From NCBI GenBank assembly GCA_028532985.1, contig JANCIK010000005.1, positions 2,238,501 to 2,302,500 on the forward strand: a stretch of DNA of 64,000 nucleotides, in the 5' to 3' direction. Within the stretch, counting starts at the first letter, position 1; each line of letters begins with the position of its first letter. Source of the stretch: Stropharia rugosoannulata. Its lineage: Eukaryota; Basidiomycota; Agaricomycetes; Agaricales; Strophariaceae. Shown piece after piece: positions 35,830 to 50,706 of the stretch. The translations under genes and the position numbers were made by a program. The notes beneath the pieces are model-generated. The model was not told the DNA's origin, did no database searches, and saw nothing but the letters and a program-made list of their open reading frames with translations.

Positions 35830-37459
35830 ACGTGTCTAAAGGAGTGACTCGGCTCGCTTTGGCGGGGGGTCCGCGTCCGGGTAGCTTCAGCTTCGGCGAC
35901 TTGAAATGGAATCCATTATTCTGGGCTTTTCAGTGGACTAGAGGCGATTAATCACTGCGCACAAGGTTGTTACTGTTAACTGGCGTCCTTATGGGACATT
36001 GATCGACATTCCTTCTTCTTGGGCGGGAATATTGTCTGACGAGATGATGTTCTCCCCCATGGGGCATCCGTTGTATGGTCGGGGCGTTGACGAGCGTCTG
36101 TGCCTGCAGCGGATGTACAGTGGAAATGACGGTACTGACGAGTGCTTGCTATTTTCACTTACTCATCGGTGAAGAAACCTGACTAAGCCATCCACCAATC
36201 TTCAGCCCCGCGGTCGCCTTTGCCTATGCTCTCGGAATCCCTGGAAGCCCCTTACTCTTCGTACTCCTTTTTAAATTCCTTGCACTCTTACTCCGGAGTT
36301 GCTGATAAACTAACCACGCCCTGCCGACGCCATGCTTGCTGTTGCTTCTTTTCCAGAATCTTTTCAATTTCACTCATATCCCCTTCGACCGAACTTCAAA
36401 AACACATATTACGATCTGTTGCCGTCTGGCATGAAGTCTCTGTGTGGATCGACATGCTTGCCTGATTTTTTTAAAGAAAAAATCTTCTCTGCTCGATTAA
36501 CGTCTCTCGGCTCATCTCTCAATGTCCTCCTTTTCCCCGGCCTCTAGATTTGTTTCTCCCTTCTCGATGGTGTATCACTATCACACTACAGTCGGTCCGA
36601 TTTATGCCTCGCGCCTGCTGGCCCATTTTCTTTTGATTTTCCTTTTCGGACGTGTATCGCCATCTAGATTATGTACGCACCTTGGATATCTGGTCTCTTT
36701 CATTACGGACTCGTCTCCTCTCCGATTCATCTCCCACAGTAATACTATTTGCAAATTATTTATAAATGACTAAGATTAGTCTCAGGCTCATGTCCGGATC
36801 TCTTAATAATGTGTACATACACAATGACTTCAAATTCATTCTTCTTAATAATGAGCGTCGGAAAGGAAGTCATTTTCATGCCGTATGAAAATTAAGTGTG
36901 TACCAATTGCCCTGGTTCACGGTTAAATTAGCGTTTGGCAGGAACCCCCAACTATTTTTCATGTACATCACACTCGCTGAAATCCTCGTTAATTTTGGCA
37001 TGGCAGAACGACTTTGCCAACAGCTCGTTTTCGGGTTATAGGCCTCGTGTTATGTGTTGTCGACGCGTATGGGTATATGGACTCACACGCTGCCTTGCAC
37101 TGCATGCGCGGGGAAGCTCTTATTGTACTTATCTGTGCGAGAAGAAAATCGAAGTCGCCGTTGACGTCGTGCACGCCACCACATGGGAGAAAGAGAACAA
37201 GAACAAGGACCATGATATTGCTGTAGTGACTGTAACAAGAATGCCGGAGAAAATGCAATGAAAGGAAAAATATACAACAAATGCGACGAGTAGATACTAC
37301 AATAATTTTACATCATCCCCTCTGCGAGTTTGATCCTTCCCTGCTTATCTTAACACATGTAATTTTTTTTTGAGTCGTTTGAGTTTGCCGTTTTTGATTT
37401 CTAGTTTTGGTTTTCGATTTCGCTTGGGTTTCTTCGCATACATCTACCAGTGCCGTCGC
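35830..37459. other. Convergent intergenic region, 1.6 kb, no gene seen
   Basis: T-rich on the plus strand with several short frames that share no motif. The right part probably carries the 3' UTR of the ankyrin gene. I could not support a gene. Confidence 0.5.
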
Positions 37460-40400
37460 TCACAGATACGCGCGGCGCTTGACACTGCGCACGGCCTCCT
37501 TCACGATGGGAAGCCACGCCGCGACGCGGTCAACCTCGTCCCACGCGCCGCTCGTCTGAGCCTCGATCTTGCGCAGCAGAAGCCGGCGCACGACGCGGAT
37601 GTCCTCGTCGTCCGCCTCGGACACGGTATGCGTCAGCGTAGCACCGCCTGCGGACGATGCGGACGACGCGACGGAGTAGATTGTCGAGATGGACGCCATG
37701 CTTGGCCGTGAGGTGATCGCGTGCTCGTAGCCCAGGAGCGTTGGTGATGCGTCGCCTGGGGTCGGGGACATGGTTGAAGTGTTCGGCTGGACTTGGGGTA
37801 TGGTCGTGTCCGCTTGTGCTTGTGCGCGTGCTGCGGTCCGCAGGTCGTCGATCATCAGCTCGCGTTTCTGTGGGTGGGGAGAGTCAGCGGGCGCTCTGTA
37901 GTAGATACAGACTAAAAAATACTACATACCTTGATAGCACGCCTGACGACCCTTTGCGTGCGCGAGATGGAGTGGTTCGCGAGGTCGATGAACTGCTCGG
38001 CGGCGGCAAGGCAGTCAAATATGCTCGCGAGGTCGCGCTCCACCGCCTCGAGAACGACCTGCGACGTGCGCAGCGCGCCGTCGATGAACATGTCCGCTGG
38101 GGGCGCTTGCGTCTTCTCGTTCACCGTCCCCAGCCCATTCACCGACATCTTCGCCTCGTCCCCCACCACGAGCCCAAGCGCCTCGCCCCCTTCTTCCGCG
38201 CTCGCCCCCTTCACCTCCCGGCCGACACTGCAATTACCGCCGCCGAGGTCATACACAATCTTCATCTTCGGCGGCTGGTGCGGTACAACCATACGCTTGA
38301 ACCACGCTTTAAACCAACGGATACTCGACTTCTGCTGCTGCGCGTGAACCTGTTGAGCGTGTTGCTGCTGCAGGCCGGCCTCAATATCAAGCAGCTTCTC
38401 CTCGAGTTTCTTGCGCTTCTTCATCACCTGTTTAAGCCGCAGAGCGTCCCGTTTCGGCGAACCTGGCGGTGTCGTTGTCGCGCCTACCGCGGTGTTATTA
38501 TCGCTATTAGTATTGGGGGTAGTCCTATTAGTAGCAGTGGTGGTGGTGGTGATAGAAGATGCATCTAGCTCGAGCTCCTTCAGCTGCTGCTCGATCGCCC
38601 ACAGGTCGCCCATCTGCTTGCTCGACGTCGGCGACGACGGCACCGCGAACTGGCTCAAGAACAGCGAGACGGGGCGCGCGGCCGCGGCGCCGTCCGCCGC
38701 CGATGCGACGCGGTCGAGGAACGACGTCTGTGTACCGGCGGACGCGTAACCTCCCCCACCACTAGAAGCAGACGCAGGTGAGAACGCGGGGCTGCGCAGC
38801 ACGAAGGTACCAGTCACGGGCGCACGCGTAGCCACAGCTTGCACTGACACGACGGCGGAAGGAGGGGACAACGACGAAGAAGCCTCATCTACAAAAGTAG
38901 CCTGTGAATCCTCCGAATCTCGAGTCCTCTTCAGCCCCCTCAGCGGGACAGGGCTGATCCCCCTTGCGCGGAGCTTCTCCGCAGTCGTGCCCGTGACCGC
39001 GAGGCGGATGCCCTCGATGCGGAGCGCCGTCTTGCGGAGGTCCTCGACCGCCCGCGCGGCCTCCTCTATCCGAGCGCGGAAGTGCAACGCAAGCGAGGTG
39101 CACTGCGAGCTCGCGTCGTCAACGAGGTCCTCGAGGCGCTCGACGCACGCACTGGTCGCCGCGTGCGGCGCATTCAGCGCTGTGCTACGCAGGCTGCTGA
39201 TGAGCTGCTGTGTCGTCAGGCTCGCGTCGAGCGCGGGGTGATGCGCGAATATAGATGCGGTGTCAGCTGCGAGGGCGGGTGCGTGTGAGGGGGCAAAGGA
39301 GAACATGTTCGCTTCGGATATGGAGGAGAGAGAGGCGAAGGACTCGGTGGGGCGGATCGTGTGCGTGGACAGGGCGGACTCGGGTCGGCTCCCGTCGCCA
39401 TCGATGCCGAAGACGAACAAAAATTCAGTCTTGGCCACTTCCACAGGTGTCAAGCTATCAAACAAGAAACATATTAGCCAAGGCGAAAAGTAACACAAAG
39501 CAGCGCCTTACCCTCTCGAGTTCTTCATCTTCCGAACCGCACCTGTGGTGTCGCAGTCGAGTAGCAGCAGGAGCAGGTCGGCCGACTGACCGTGCTCAGC
39601 CGCGATATGCAGGCAGGTCTCGTCCTGTTCGTCGCGGGCAGATAGAGGCGCACGGAGGTCTTGGATTAGATGTAAGCAAAAATCGTGTAATGAGTGTGCG
39701 GCGGGCGGATCCGAGTGGAACGCCTGGGCGTGTTTTGCAAGAATGTGCAACGGTGTGTGCTTTTCGTGGGTCGTAAATATAGATACATCGGCGCCAGCGC
39801 AGTACAGTGCGTCTAGAATGTCGATCGATGGTCGCGGAACGGCGACGCAGTGGTGTACAAGGCTCCAGCCTCTGGAGTCCGGAATATTTACAAGGTTGGG
39901 TACAGACATGGGATATTGCGACGGGGGCGCAGAATGGTGGATAGCCGGTGCGAATAGTAGAGAATGAATAAATGAGAGATCGCCTTGCTTAATGCAGGAA
40001 ACGAGGGTGTTGTTTAGTCTGGTGATGGCCTCTGGGGTGAAGATGGAAAGCGGTGGGGGCTGTAGGTCATCCAACAGGTTGATGGAGGAATTTGTGAGGT
40101 CGACGAGGTTTTCTGTATCCACCGAGAGTCGCGTGCGCTCCGCGGACTGGGGGTGTCCTCGTAAGCTGGGAAAGCAAAAAGTGGGGGTGCTAGAATAAAA
40201 GCTTACTTTACTTTCGCGCCATCGGTGCCTGCGCAGTACGGTCTCGCAGAGCCAGAGAATCTGGGGGTGGGCCAGGGAGAACTGCACGGACGTACGATGA
40301 TTACGGTCCCTGAAGTCGGGTCGCGCGCCATGGGCGAGCTTAACGGGCGGGGGGTGAGCGTCTGGAAGGCACGACTGCAGCGGGGAACAAGCTTACCAGC

Positions 40401-40971
40401 GTTTGGACGACTTCTAGATTGCCGTCGCGCGCGGCATCTGGGTTAGAGGTGGGATAAGAAGACTGATGGACGCGGGCAGCACATGGAACTTACACATCAA
40501 CGCCGTGGCCCCATGGGAGTCCATGCCGTCGACGGAGACGGTGTCGGTGGAGTCCTGGAGCAGGACGCGCACGGCCTGCGGCTGGTTCAGCCACGCGGCG
40601 ACACACAGCGGGTTGACGCCATTCATGGACAGGTGGGGGGAGTTGAGTGTAAAGAGAGTCATGTCAGGGTGGGCAACGAGGATGCTTAGGACGCGGAGGC
40701 GCGTCGGGGACATGAACGACGCGTCGCACGCGTCAAGACTGAGCCAACTGGGGGATCTGCGGTCAGCGACGCGTCAACACTAAACTGGGGGGCGCGGGAC
40801 ACACTTTTCGCCGGCGACGGCACACATGACGGCGGTGCGTCCAGACGCATCGAGCGCGTTAACATCGGCGCCATCGCGCAGAGCGCGTCGCACGCCGTCG
40901 TCGTCGGCTAAGAGGGCGAAGTGGTGGAGGCCATAATTATCGAGCGCGGTGTGCGCGGGGACGGCGGACAT
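37460..40971 (-). CDS. Ankyrin-repeat protein with long coiled C-terminal region
   Basis: Start MSAVPAHTALDNYGLHHFAL at 40971, then ankyrin units: DDDGVRRALRDGADVNALDA, SGRTAVMCAVAGE, GVNPLCVAAWLNQPQAVRVL, GATALM followed by a short exon DGNLEVVQTL, and, further on, HTPLHILAKHAQAF and DETCLHIAAEHGQSADLLLL (about 39630-39560). The mid-protein region continues in frame with LTPVEVAKTEFLFVFGIDGDG and a low-complexity Ser/Ala linker. Later parts show heptad-like segments (LEDLVDDASSQCTSLALHFR, KRDALRLKQVMKKRKKLEEK) likely to be coiled coils. The last exon ends WLPIVKEAVRSVKRRAYL at 37460. Ankyrin repeats bind partner proteins; a fungal scaffolding role is inference. About 1000 residues in several exons; the short exon boundaries around 40300-40750 are approximate. 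Confidence 0.83.
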
Positions 40972-42406
40972 GGGGAAAAAGAGGGCAGACAGAAGCGGAA
41001 AGGAGAGTTATGAGGAGACAGAGGAAAGGAGAAGAGGGTGGAGGAATTGGCGGTGAGAAGGTCGCATGGGAGTATAAAAGCGGTGTGGGACCGACAATGT
41101 ACAACGAGGCCGCGCGGGTACTGGACCCTGCCCTGCACTGTCCCGGAGTTATCCCCCGGCTTGATCATGCCGCGCCGTCTGCACCGCCATTGTACACATA
41201 ATCCTTGCATAAACCCGCAAACGACAGACCGGCGTCCAGAGACCAGCGGCTCTTCTTCGTGTGCTTGGGCGTGAAAAGGAAACATGAAGTGCATGTCATC
41301 TGCACGTCATGCATCATGCCCAGCACCAGTGTGGGACTCGCACCACTCCCGCGCGCTAAACACAAATCAGAACCGACCCAGATGCACAAACAAACCACAC
41401 GCCCTGTTTGTACATCCCCTTCCTTCCAAGCGTTCCAGTCTTCCCACCTCGCTCGCCATCAACAAAGAAATATATGACCAAACGTTATGTGCATCACCAC
41501 ATGTTTTTCGCTTCGCCGAAACAAGCACCAACGGAGCTGCCACGAGTCGCCCGCTCGCGATGACACCGGCGAGAAGCACCAGCGATTGCACAACCCGGGC
41601 CTGTCTGGCGGAGATACCGGTGCACGGACCACCGCTAGCCATCGACTAGAAGCCCGCGACTACCAGCGTCACACTCCCGCGCACTCGTAATAATTTAATC
41701 CAGGAAGGGTTCGATTACTAATTCCAGAGAGTGCTATGCCAGCGTAAGCGCCATGTTTATGTCCCTCTGCGCAGCCGTAGAATCCAAGCTGGACAGTTAA
41801 ACACTAGGGAAGCCCGCTTCTGTATTTGCGAAAGCTGAAGACTACGACAAAGGGGTCGCGAACGCAGATGCAAGGGAAAGACGTGAGGTGAGCCCCAGGG
41901 GCCAGGGATAAACGCGTCATTCAGGACGAGTCACCTGACGGGAAAAAACCCCTTACTTAAAAAAGTTAATGTTTACAGACAGATCTCGCATAAGTACCAT
42001 ACTCCAAACTGTAGTCTGTAGCCCCCTCGTAATCCCGCATCACCTTTCGACAGTCACTCAACGCCACAGTACATAGGTAATGGTCTTTTGCCAGTAGTGT
42101 GATTGGGTGTATAATATAAATTACATGTGCGCTTGAGGGGGTGGGAAATAAGAGGGAATAGAAGTAAAATGAAACAATTTTATATATGTCAACGGGATAT
42201 CGCCTATTAAATGGCAGCAAAAGAGATAACTAAAATGAATCGATTAATAGGATGGTGGGACGCGACGTAGTAGGAAGGTTTGTCCAACACTGTACAAGCT
42301 CGAATCGCACGCGCATGGGCTGCTTCAAGAGGCGGCGAAACCGTCTGAAGGGAGGCGCCCAGCACTCTACAGTCAGGATACATAATAAATAACCAAAGAA
42401 AGGGCA
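40972..42406. other. Intergenic region, no gene seen
   Basis: The part next to 40971 is the ankyrin gene promoter. A pyrimidine-rich stretch at about 41400-41450 resembles a start region, but no frame after it has support. The rest is likely 3' UTR of Mex67. Confidence 0.5.
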
Positions 42407-44824
42407 CTAGAGGAAAGCATCCCGCGATAGCGAGGCCTACCAAAAGGAATGAACGTCAGATAAAAACTTCGGGAAAAAAGCCCAGCGAAACGCACCCGAA
42501 CTTCATTGAACCGTGTAATCGCCTTTCCCAGGTCCCAGTCATTCACATTCAAACACTCAACCGCAAACTGCGCATTCAGCCCAGTCTGCGCTGAAACCTG
42601 GATCACAAGATTACGTTGTCCCTCGGGCTAAATACACAGAAGTGTCGTTAGATCTGATAGCGCATATCCACGACACTGGAAATGACATACCAGAGAAGCT
42701 AGCGCAGCTTGCTGATCCGGGGGGTACGACGCTATTGAAAACGCCTGGTTCGGCGCAGGAGCAACTGCTGCAGCTCGCGCAGCCGACGGACTGACGGCTT
42801 GCACTAACAGCGGTCCCACTTTCCATGCATCGTGACTGGAGTAATTACGGATAATCCATTGGTCAGACAGAATGACAATATCCCAGCCGGCAGATTTGGC
42901 ACTAGATATGGTAATCTAAATTTAGAAATACAGTACACAATGTGACATAGCACATACCGTGAGCCTTCTGCAGCTGGAACTAGCATAAACGTCCGGTCAA
43001 ACGACCGGATCCCTCCCGTGGAGGCTAAACGCGAAACATTAATTAAGCAGTACATAATAATTTCCACACGATATGCTTACTTTCAGTAAATTGACCATGA
43101 ACTGTCAATAAAAGTCCCATACTCTGTCCATGAGGAACTGGGAAGGAGTCAAGACAGAACTTCTCCGGCGGCCCACTGATATCGTGTTTCGTGGACGGCA
43201 GGCTTACTAGCACTTTGACGATATTATCCCCGCCAATGTGTAGGTTACTCAATGTCTTTTGAGGATCGCCGCCAATTCGACTTAGATTACGCGATCCAAT
43301 GTCCACCCAAGTTTTCCAATCCAGTTTGCGTTGATTGGGCATGTCACGCGACGAATGATAGCCAACGACACGAGCACGAATGGGAATAGACGTGTTGGCC
43401 GAGAAGGAGAAGGTAGCTACGGGATCGTACGCGCTTGCGAGCGATTCGCGGTTGGTATCGAATGCATTGAGGAATCTATTACAGAAGCGACCAGTCAAAA
43501 CTTAATGCCAGCTGACAATCAACCTCACGCTTATACATACCTGGCAAGGAAATTGCTGACAAGACTTCCATCAACACCTGTAATGAAAGACGGACTCATA
43601 TCGAATGGGAACGTCGTCGCCGCAGGTTTATCCACCGGAATACTTGTACTCGAGGCTTCCGGTACATCGAAAGATATTTGCGCGATAGCTTCTTGATCAA
43701 GCACTGCCAGAGAGGGGAATCGCCGAGCTATATCACTACAACGCGAAAGTCAGCTCAGCACTGGCAAATATAAGACGCCTGGATACATACGCTCGATATG
43801 TCGCTCCGTTGCCCGTTTTGAATGCTTGCTCTCGTATGGGATTCCCACTAAGAATCAACTCTCGCAGGTGCACCATTTTGTCTCGCTTCGGCACTATTAA
43901 AGTGATTTCCTTCTTGTCCCGGATTCGATTGTTCTGCAACGAGAGGTTGACGATATTGGGCAAATATCTTGTCAATTGCATGAGGAGAGATCCAGTGAGG
44001 TTGTTGTTGGCAAGCGATAAGGTCTTGACCTGCAGGCGATTTGTGGGTTGAGATATGATGTTCACACGGCTTGTGGGTGGGTGGATCATACCTCTGGCTT
44101 CAACTGACTCGCCAACTTGAAGATGACTGCTGCATCGCGGGCGGTTCCCCCGTGTCCAGGAGGCGTGAGGTTGTACTTCTTAACGAGTTCGTCGTCGATT
44201 AGTGACTGAAAAAGATGATGTCAACAACCCATCCGACAAGGCTTCTGAGAAAGACGCCCACATCCAAGTTGAGAAACTGTTGTTCAGGATTCCATCGCTT
44301 CTGCACGAGCTCCCTCCAAGAGTCTACAGCTTTGGGCTTGGAGCGCACGGGAATTAATGAGGGTGCAGACGAGCTCGTCCCAGACACCGCGTTCCGGCGG
44401 ATGCGTCCAGCTGCAGTCGGCCTTGAGGCCCCGCGTATGGCGAGTGGGTCGGAGGGCCCGGCATGCCCTCCTGTGCTCGTCGAAAGGCGTATCGAGTGCT
44501 GCGTATATTCGAGGTTTCGGTAAGCTGCTGTTACGTTTCTGAGGAAAAGGGAGATGGCGACAGGATGTGCAGTTGTGCCCTCCCTGTGAAAGGAAATGAA
44601 ATTAGTGTAATTACCATACTGCGTGAGCCCGCAGGCCTGTCCTTCGTCAAGTCTATTATCCTTGTAGTCCTCCCTGAACGTGTCTTTCCTTTTCGGCCGC
44701 CTGGATTGTCGCCGACATCCCGCATTTGAGTATCTCGGTCGATGAGCCCGGCGCTGCGCAAGGCATTGCTTGCGATTGACTTTGCGCCGGGCACAGGAGC
44801 TGACGCAGACGAGAAAAGAGACAT
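42407..44824 (-). CDS. MEX67: Mex67, nuclear mRNA export receptor
   Basis: Domains follow the Mex67/NXF order. N-terminal part: [20 protein letters not shown] (44824), and later [18 protein letters not shown]. Leucine-rich repeats: [36 protein letters not shown] and [20 protein letters not shown]2-like domain: [53 protein letters not shown], then [13 protein letters not shown] and [18 protein letters not shown]-terminal TAP-C/UBA domain: [20 protein letters not shown] and [11 protein letters not shown], and a last exon [10 protein letters not shown] ending at 42407. With Mtr2 the protein carries mRNPs through the pore by binding FG nucleoporins. The first intron junction near 44620-44580 did not give a clean phase, so the true start or exon 1/2 splice is uncertain. 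Other junctions are consistent. Confidence 0.93.
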
Positions 44825-45040
44825 TTGTCGTTCGCTGATGACTGCTGCCTGGCTGAAGGGTCAAGAAAGAAAGGAGTCGATGAGTGGCGCTATTGTGGCA
44901 GGAGACAAGCGTTGTGGCGGTGTGACAAACCGAGTCAAAAAGGGAATGCCACCGCCTGCTCAAGTTTCCCACGGTTTGTCCTCATCAGTCAGCCTCTCTT
45001 TTTAAAACCCCTCGACTCTCGAGTCATTATTATCCTGCTC

Positions 45041-47218
45041 TTACTCCACAGATTCTCTTTCAGAATCAAATGTATCGAATAATGACGGTCCCAGATATCG
45101 CCCATCCACCTCACGTAGCTCTGGTGTAGCTATCATCTCGCCCCCTTGCCTGATACCTATCGCAGTGACATCAAGTTCTATACCACAGGCTAGAACGCCT
45201 CCATTAGAAACTTTCCCAGGTGAAGAAGTTTTTGCTCCGCCATCATCGTGTACATATTTTTCTGCACATGCCACTTCCAGCACAACGTTGTCCGGGTCAA
45301 AGAATTGATCCTCAGGAAAGGAGACCATGTCTTCGGCCATGGTATCGTCATCGCGCTCTTCCCGGAGTCTGTTTTCTGCAGTGACGCAGAAGCCATCTTG
45401 CAATGTTTGATCTTGTTCGCGTGTTTCTTTTGGCACTCGTCTAAATGGTAAGTCGTTCTTCATCTCAATATCTTGTTGCACAAGATACTGCACATTTGGC
45501 AAGTACGCTTGTCCTGCTGGGTCGAGTGTGGCGTCTAAGATATCAATTTCTCTTCCTGTCATATCGGTACTGGAGCTATCTTGCGGTTCCAGTCTAAGGA
45601 TGGCACCTATCGTACTCCAAGGATCTTTCTGTTGAAACAGACTTCCATACACGGTCACAGCTTCTCTGCATCTTTCCAGGTCAATTACGGAAGGAAGCTT
45701 GCGCATCTTGTCTTCAATCAACTCCTCCATACAAATGTCACTAGAAACGTCGTTGGGCGGCTCAAATTCTGACTGATTCAATGAATTGGTGGAGGAGACG
45801 GAGCCCATGGACATGTTCCCTTCGCTTGAAAGTATATCACTCTGCAGACTTGTTTTGGAAGATCGTTGCGGGCAGGCAGGCGACCAGAAACTACTGGAGG
45901 GCTCCATCGTGTTTCCTTCTTCCCTGCCAGAGTCCTCTGAAGCTCCGTCAAATTCATCCGTTTTTTCTTCGTAATATGATGCACGGGCTCGCCTTTCATA
46001 TGACGAGGCAGACGATAGAGTCGACTGGGTAAACTTCTTCACAGAAGAAGAGCATCTACTTCGCAATTTTTTCATGACCCCGGGAGCGCTGTGCGTCTGG
46101 AACTCTTCCTGTAGCGACAATTTACGACGAGGATCCCCTTTAACGTCTTCCAAGAGTCTCTAGGATATTATTGTGTGAGCCAGGTTTATGACGGTTCGTT
46201 TGTCAAATTTACTTGATCTGTTCCTCTATGATTACTGCGTTTCGTCATGCTTATATCACTGTCACCATCCTCTGAGCATACCTTCGTCCTGGGAGATTTA
46301 CTACTCGTTAATCCAGCAAGGTCTGGCATAGCGACGATCTGGTCCAAAAGTCTTCTAAAAAATATTGCTATTGGATCCACAACTTGGAAAGTGCGCATAT
46401 ATCGAGTTGTATAAAAGACTTACGCTCCGATAAATCTAAGTTTTCGAGTACTTTGGACCTAGTGCTCCCTGAACTGGATGTATGCGCGCCCAACCGTCGA
46501 TGCTTAGTTTTTGGTGTACTATGCGTAACTTGGAAAGGACCTGGGATGACGCTTCTGATACTGTCGGCCTCGTTCAACGGCAGCTTTTGCCGGGCATGGG
46601 CAAGATTAATCTCCACCGCTAACTTGGTTCGTCCGCAATTTGACGGTATTTCAGGTATATTTGTCGGGGCAAGGCCTCGGGAAAGTATGTCGAGCCTCTG
46701 TCTGCCAAAGTGCCCTCTCTGCTGTTGACCCACTAAATCTTTAGCGCGGGCTTTCATTGTGTTCCTGACGGCAAGTCAGTATGATCACCTTCAGGACCCA
46801 AATGCGGCGACGTACCTCCTCCCTCCCATGTAATTTGCTCCAGGCATCTGTATTATTGGGGTTAAAGTGGAGTGAACGGATCGCCGTCCGTTACTATGAT
46901 TTTGATTGCTTTTAAAGATAGCTGTAGGCGGCGACTGACAGTGTTCTCTTCTAGTTGCCGACCTCGATTGTGTGCGAGTACCAGTGCTCGAGTCTCGTGA
47001 GCAATCAATTTCCCAGGAACTGTCGACCAGTCCCTTCTTGCAGATAACCCTGGTTGCAATAGGCCAGCACTGGAGCTCACTTGGTCTGGATGTGTACTAG
47101 CTTTTGCATCTGATCTGTGTCAGTGCGGCCTCTACACAAGCTAAAACAGAAGTAAACATTCCCCAGCTTGATTACCTGCTTTACTTTGCTTTCTTAAGGC
47201 TGAATTTCTAGTAACCAT
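45041..47218 (-). CDS. Unrecognised nuclear-looking protein, Ser/acidic rich
   Basis: A small first exon, MVTRNSALRKQSKA, starts at 47218. Next comes a conserved-looking exon WSTVPGKLIAHETRALVLAH with NTVSRRLQLSLKAIKII (about 47050-46900), then MPGANYMGGRR|NTMKARAKDLVG. The following exon has IRSVIPGPFQVTHSTPKTKH and LENLDLSERKS. LLDQIVAMPDLAGLTSSK is next, and a long last exon from about 46153 ends FDSERESVE at 45041. That last exon is acidic and Ser-rich (EKTDEFDGASEDSGREEG) with LEPQDSSSTDMTGREIDILD and RRVPKETREQ. No domain is recognised. The small basic first exons and Ser/Thr-Pro sites suggest nuclear or cell-cycle regulation, but that is speculation. One exon of 1.1 kb stays open, which supports coding; exon joins before 46160 are approximate. 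Confidence 0.65.
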
Positions 47219-47705
47219 TTTGAAGCCTGAACCCGTTCATTTGGTCATCTACACGTCGGTGTCTGATTGCTCCTATAGAAGACAGAAGAAGATACAAAAA
47301 CCGCGATAACCAAAAATAATGGTACGTTTATATTATACTCATCCCATGATATCCTGAACCGAGTTATTATTACTACAGGCAGGATCAGGAAGCTATCTAT
47401 GACGAACACCTATTTTTTGCCACACATTCAGAAAGATCTTGAAGACAACATGTCAGTCTAGCGAGGGCGGCAATCTCCAAAGATATAGACAACCAATGAT
47501 ATGGTCCCAATGAAAACCAGTGGAGAAATCGCGACAAATCAGGTCTTCGACACATGGCTTCGCACTGCGCAGGAATACGAACTGGGCATGCGGCTCATGC
47601 AAGTCCACGGGATCGTTAACCACTCGTCTAACTTATTATGTACATTGCAGGAATATAAAAGCCGACATGCATTACGCATTAGTGCCGCATCATCTTCAAA
47701 AGAAC
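47219..47705. promoter_or_regulatory. Divergent promoter region before esterase copy 2
   Basis: About 490 nt between two genes transcribed away from each other. A TATAAAA at 47654-47660 is 46 nt before the esterase ATG. No other coding signal. Confidence 0.5.
47654..47660 (+). promoter_or_regulatory. TATA box of esterase copy 2
   Basis: TATAAAA in GAATATAAAAGCC lies 46 nt before the chosen ATG at 47706. It also excludes the in-frame upstream Met at 47667 as a start, since that lies only 7 nt after the box. Confidence 0.5.
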
Positions 47706-50119
<2,414 letters not shown>

Positions 50120-50706
50120 ATACCGGAAAAGCTCGACCCTGCGCAGTCGGTTTCGCAGGGAAATGCAAAGGTTATCATGTCATCTGTACAATAAGTACCA
50201 CGCTTCGCCTCTCTATGTACTTCCATTCAATTTCAAAATACCTGTCTATTGGAAGATAAACACGGAACAATACCCGTCTCTCTTTTTCCCTCATTGTCTC
50301 ATAGGTGAAAGTAAGGATTGTGCCGCAGCTTTCCAGAAACCTGTGCTTTCTTAACAATTTTGCCAGTGGACCTCGTTGATAAAGCGGCTTTTCAAGAATA
50401 ACCCCACGCCTAATGAGATTTTGGTTGGAATGATTGTCATAAACGTGTCTCTGGTTCTCGCGCTCCACATGCGAATGAATACTCGAGTACCTCATTCGCA
50501 AACTTGCTGCGCGATGTTTTATGAGAGATATATCTGTTCCTTGGAGATGTATCGAATACCAATAGGTTGGTTTCACGGAGCTCACGGATATAGTTTTTGG
50601 GATAAACCAAGCGGCAAAACGAGTGAGTCCAAATGTACTTAAGAAAGCTCGGATGGGTAACTTCTAAGTGACTTCAACCTTTTAGTATACCCTTCTACTT
50701 GGACTC
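50120..50706. other. Intergenic region between esterase copies 2 and 3
   Basis: No gene. Near 50600 a segment containing GCGGCAAAACGAG resembles GCGGCAAAATGAG near 53379 upstream of copy 4, a trace of duplicated upstream sequence. Confidence 0.5.

Noticed and set aside
41690..41730. GGGTTCGATTACT resembling a tRNA T-loop
   Set aside because: The flanking bases do not form a T-stem, and no other tRNA arms are nearby.
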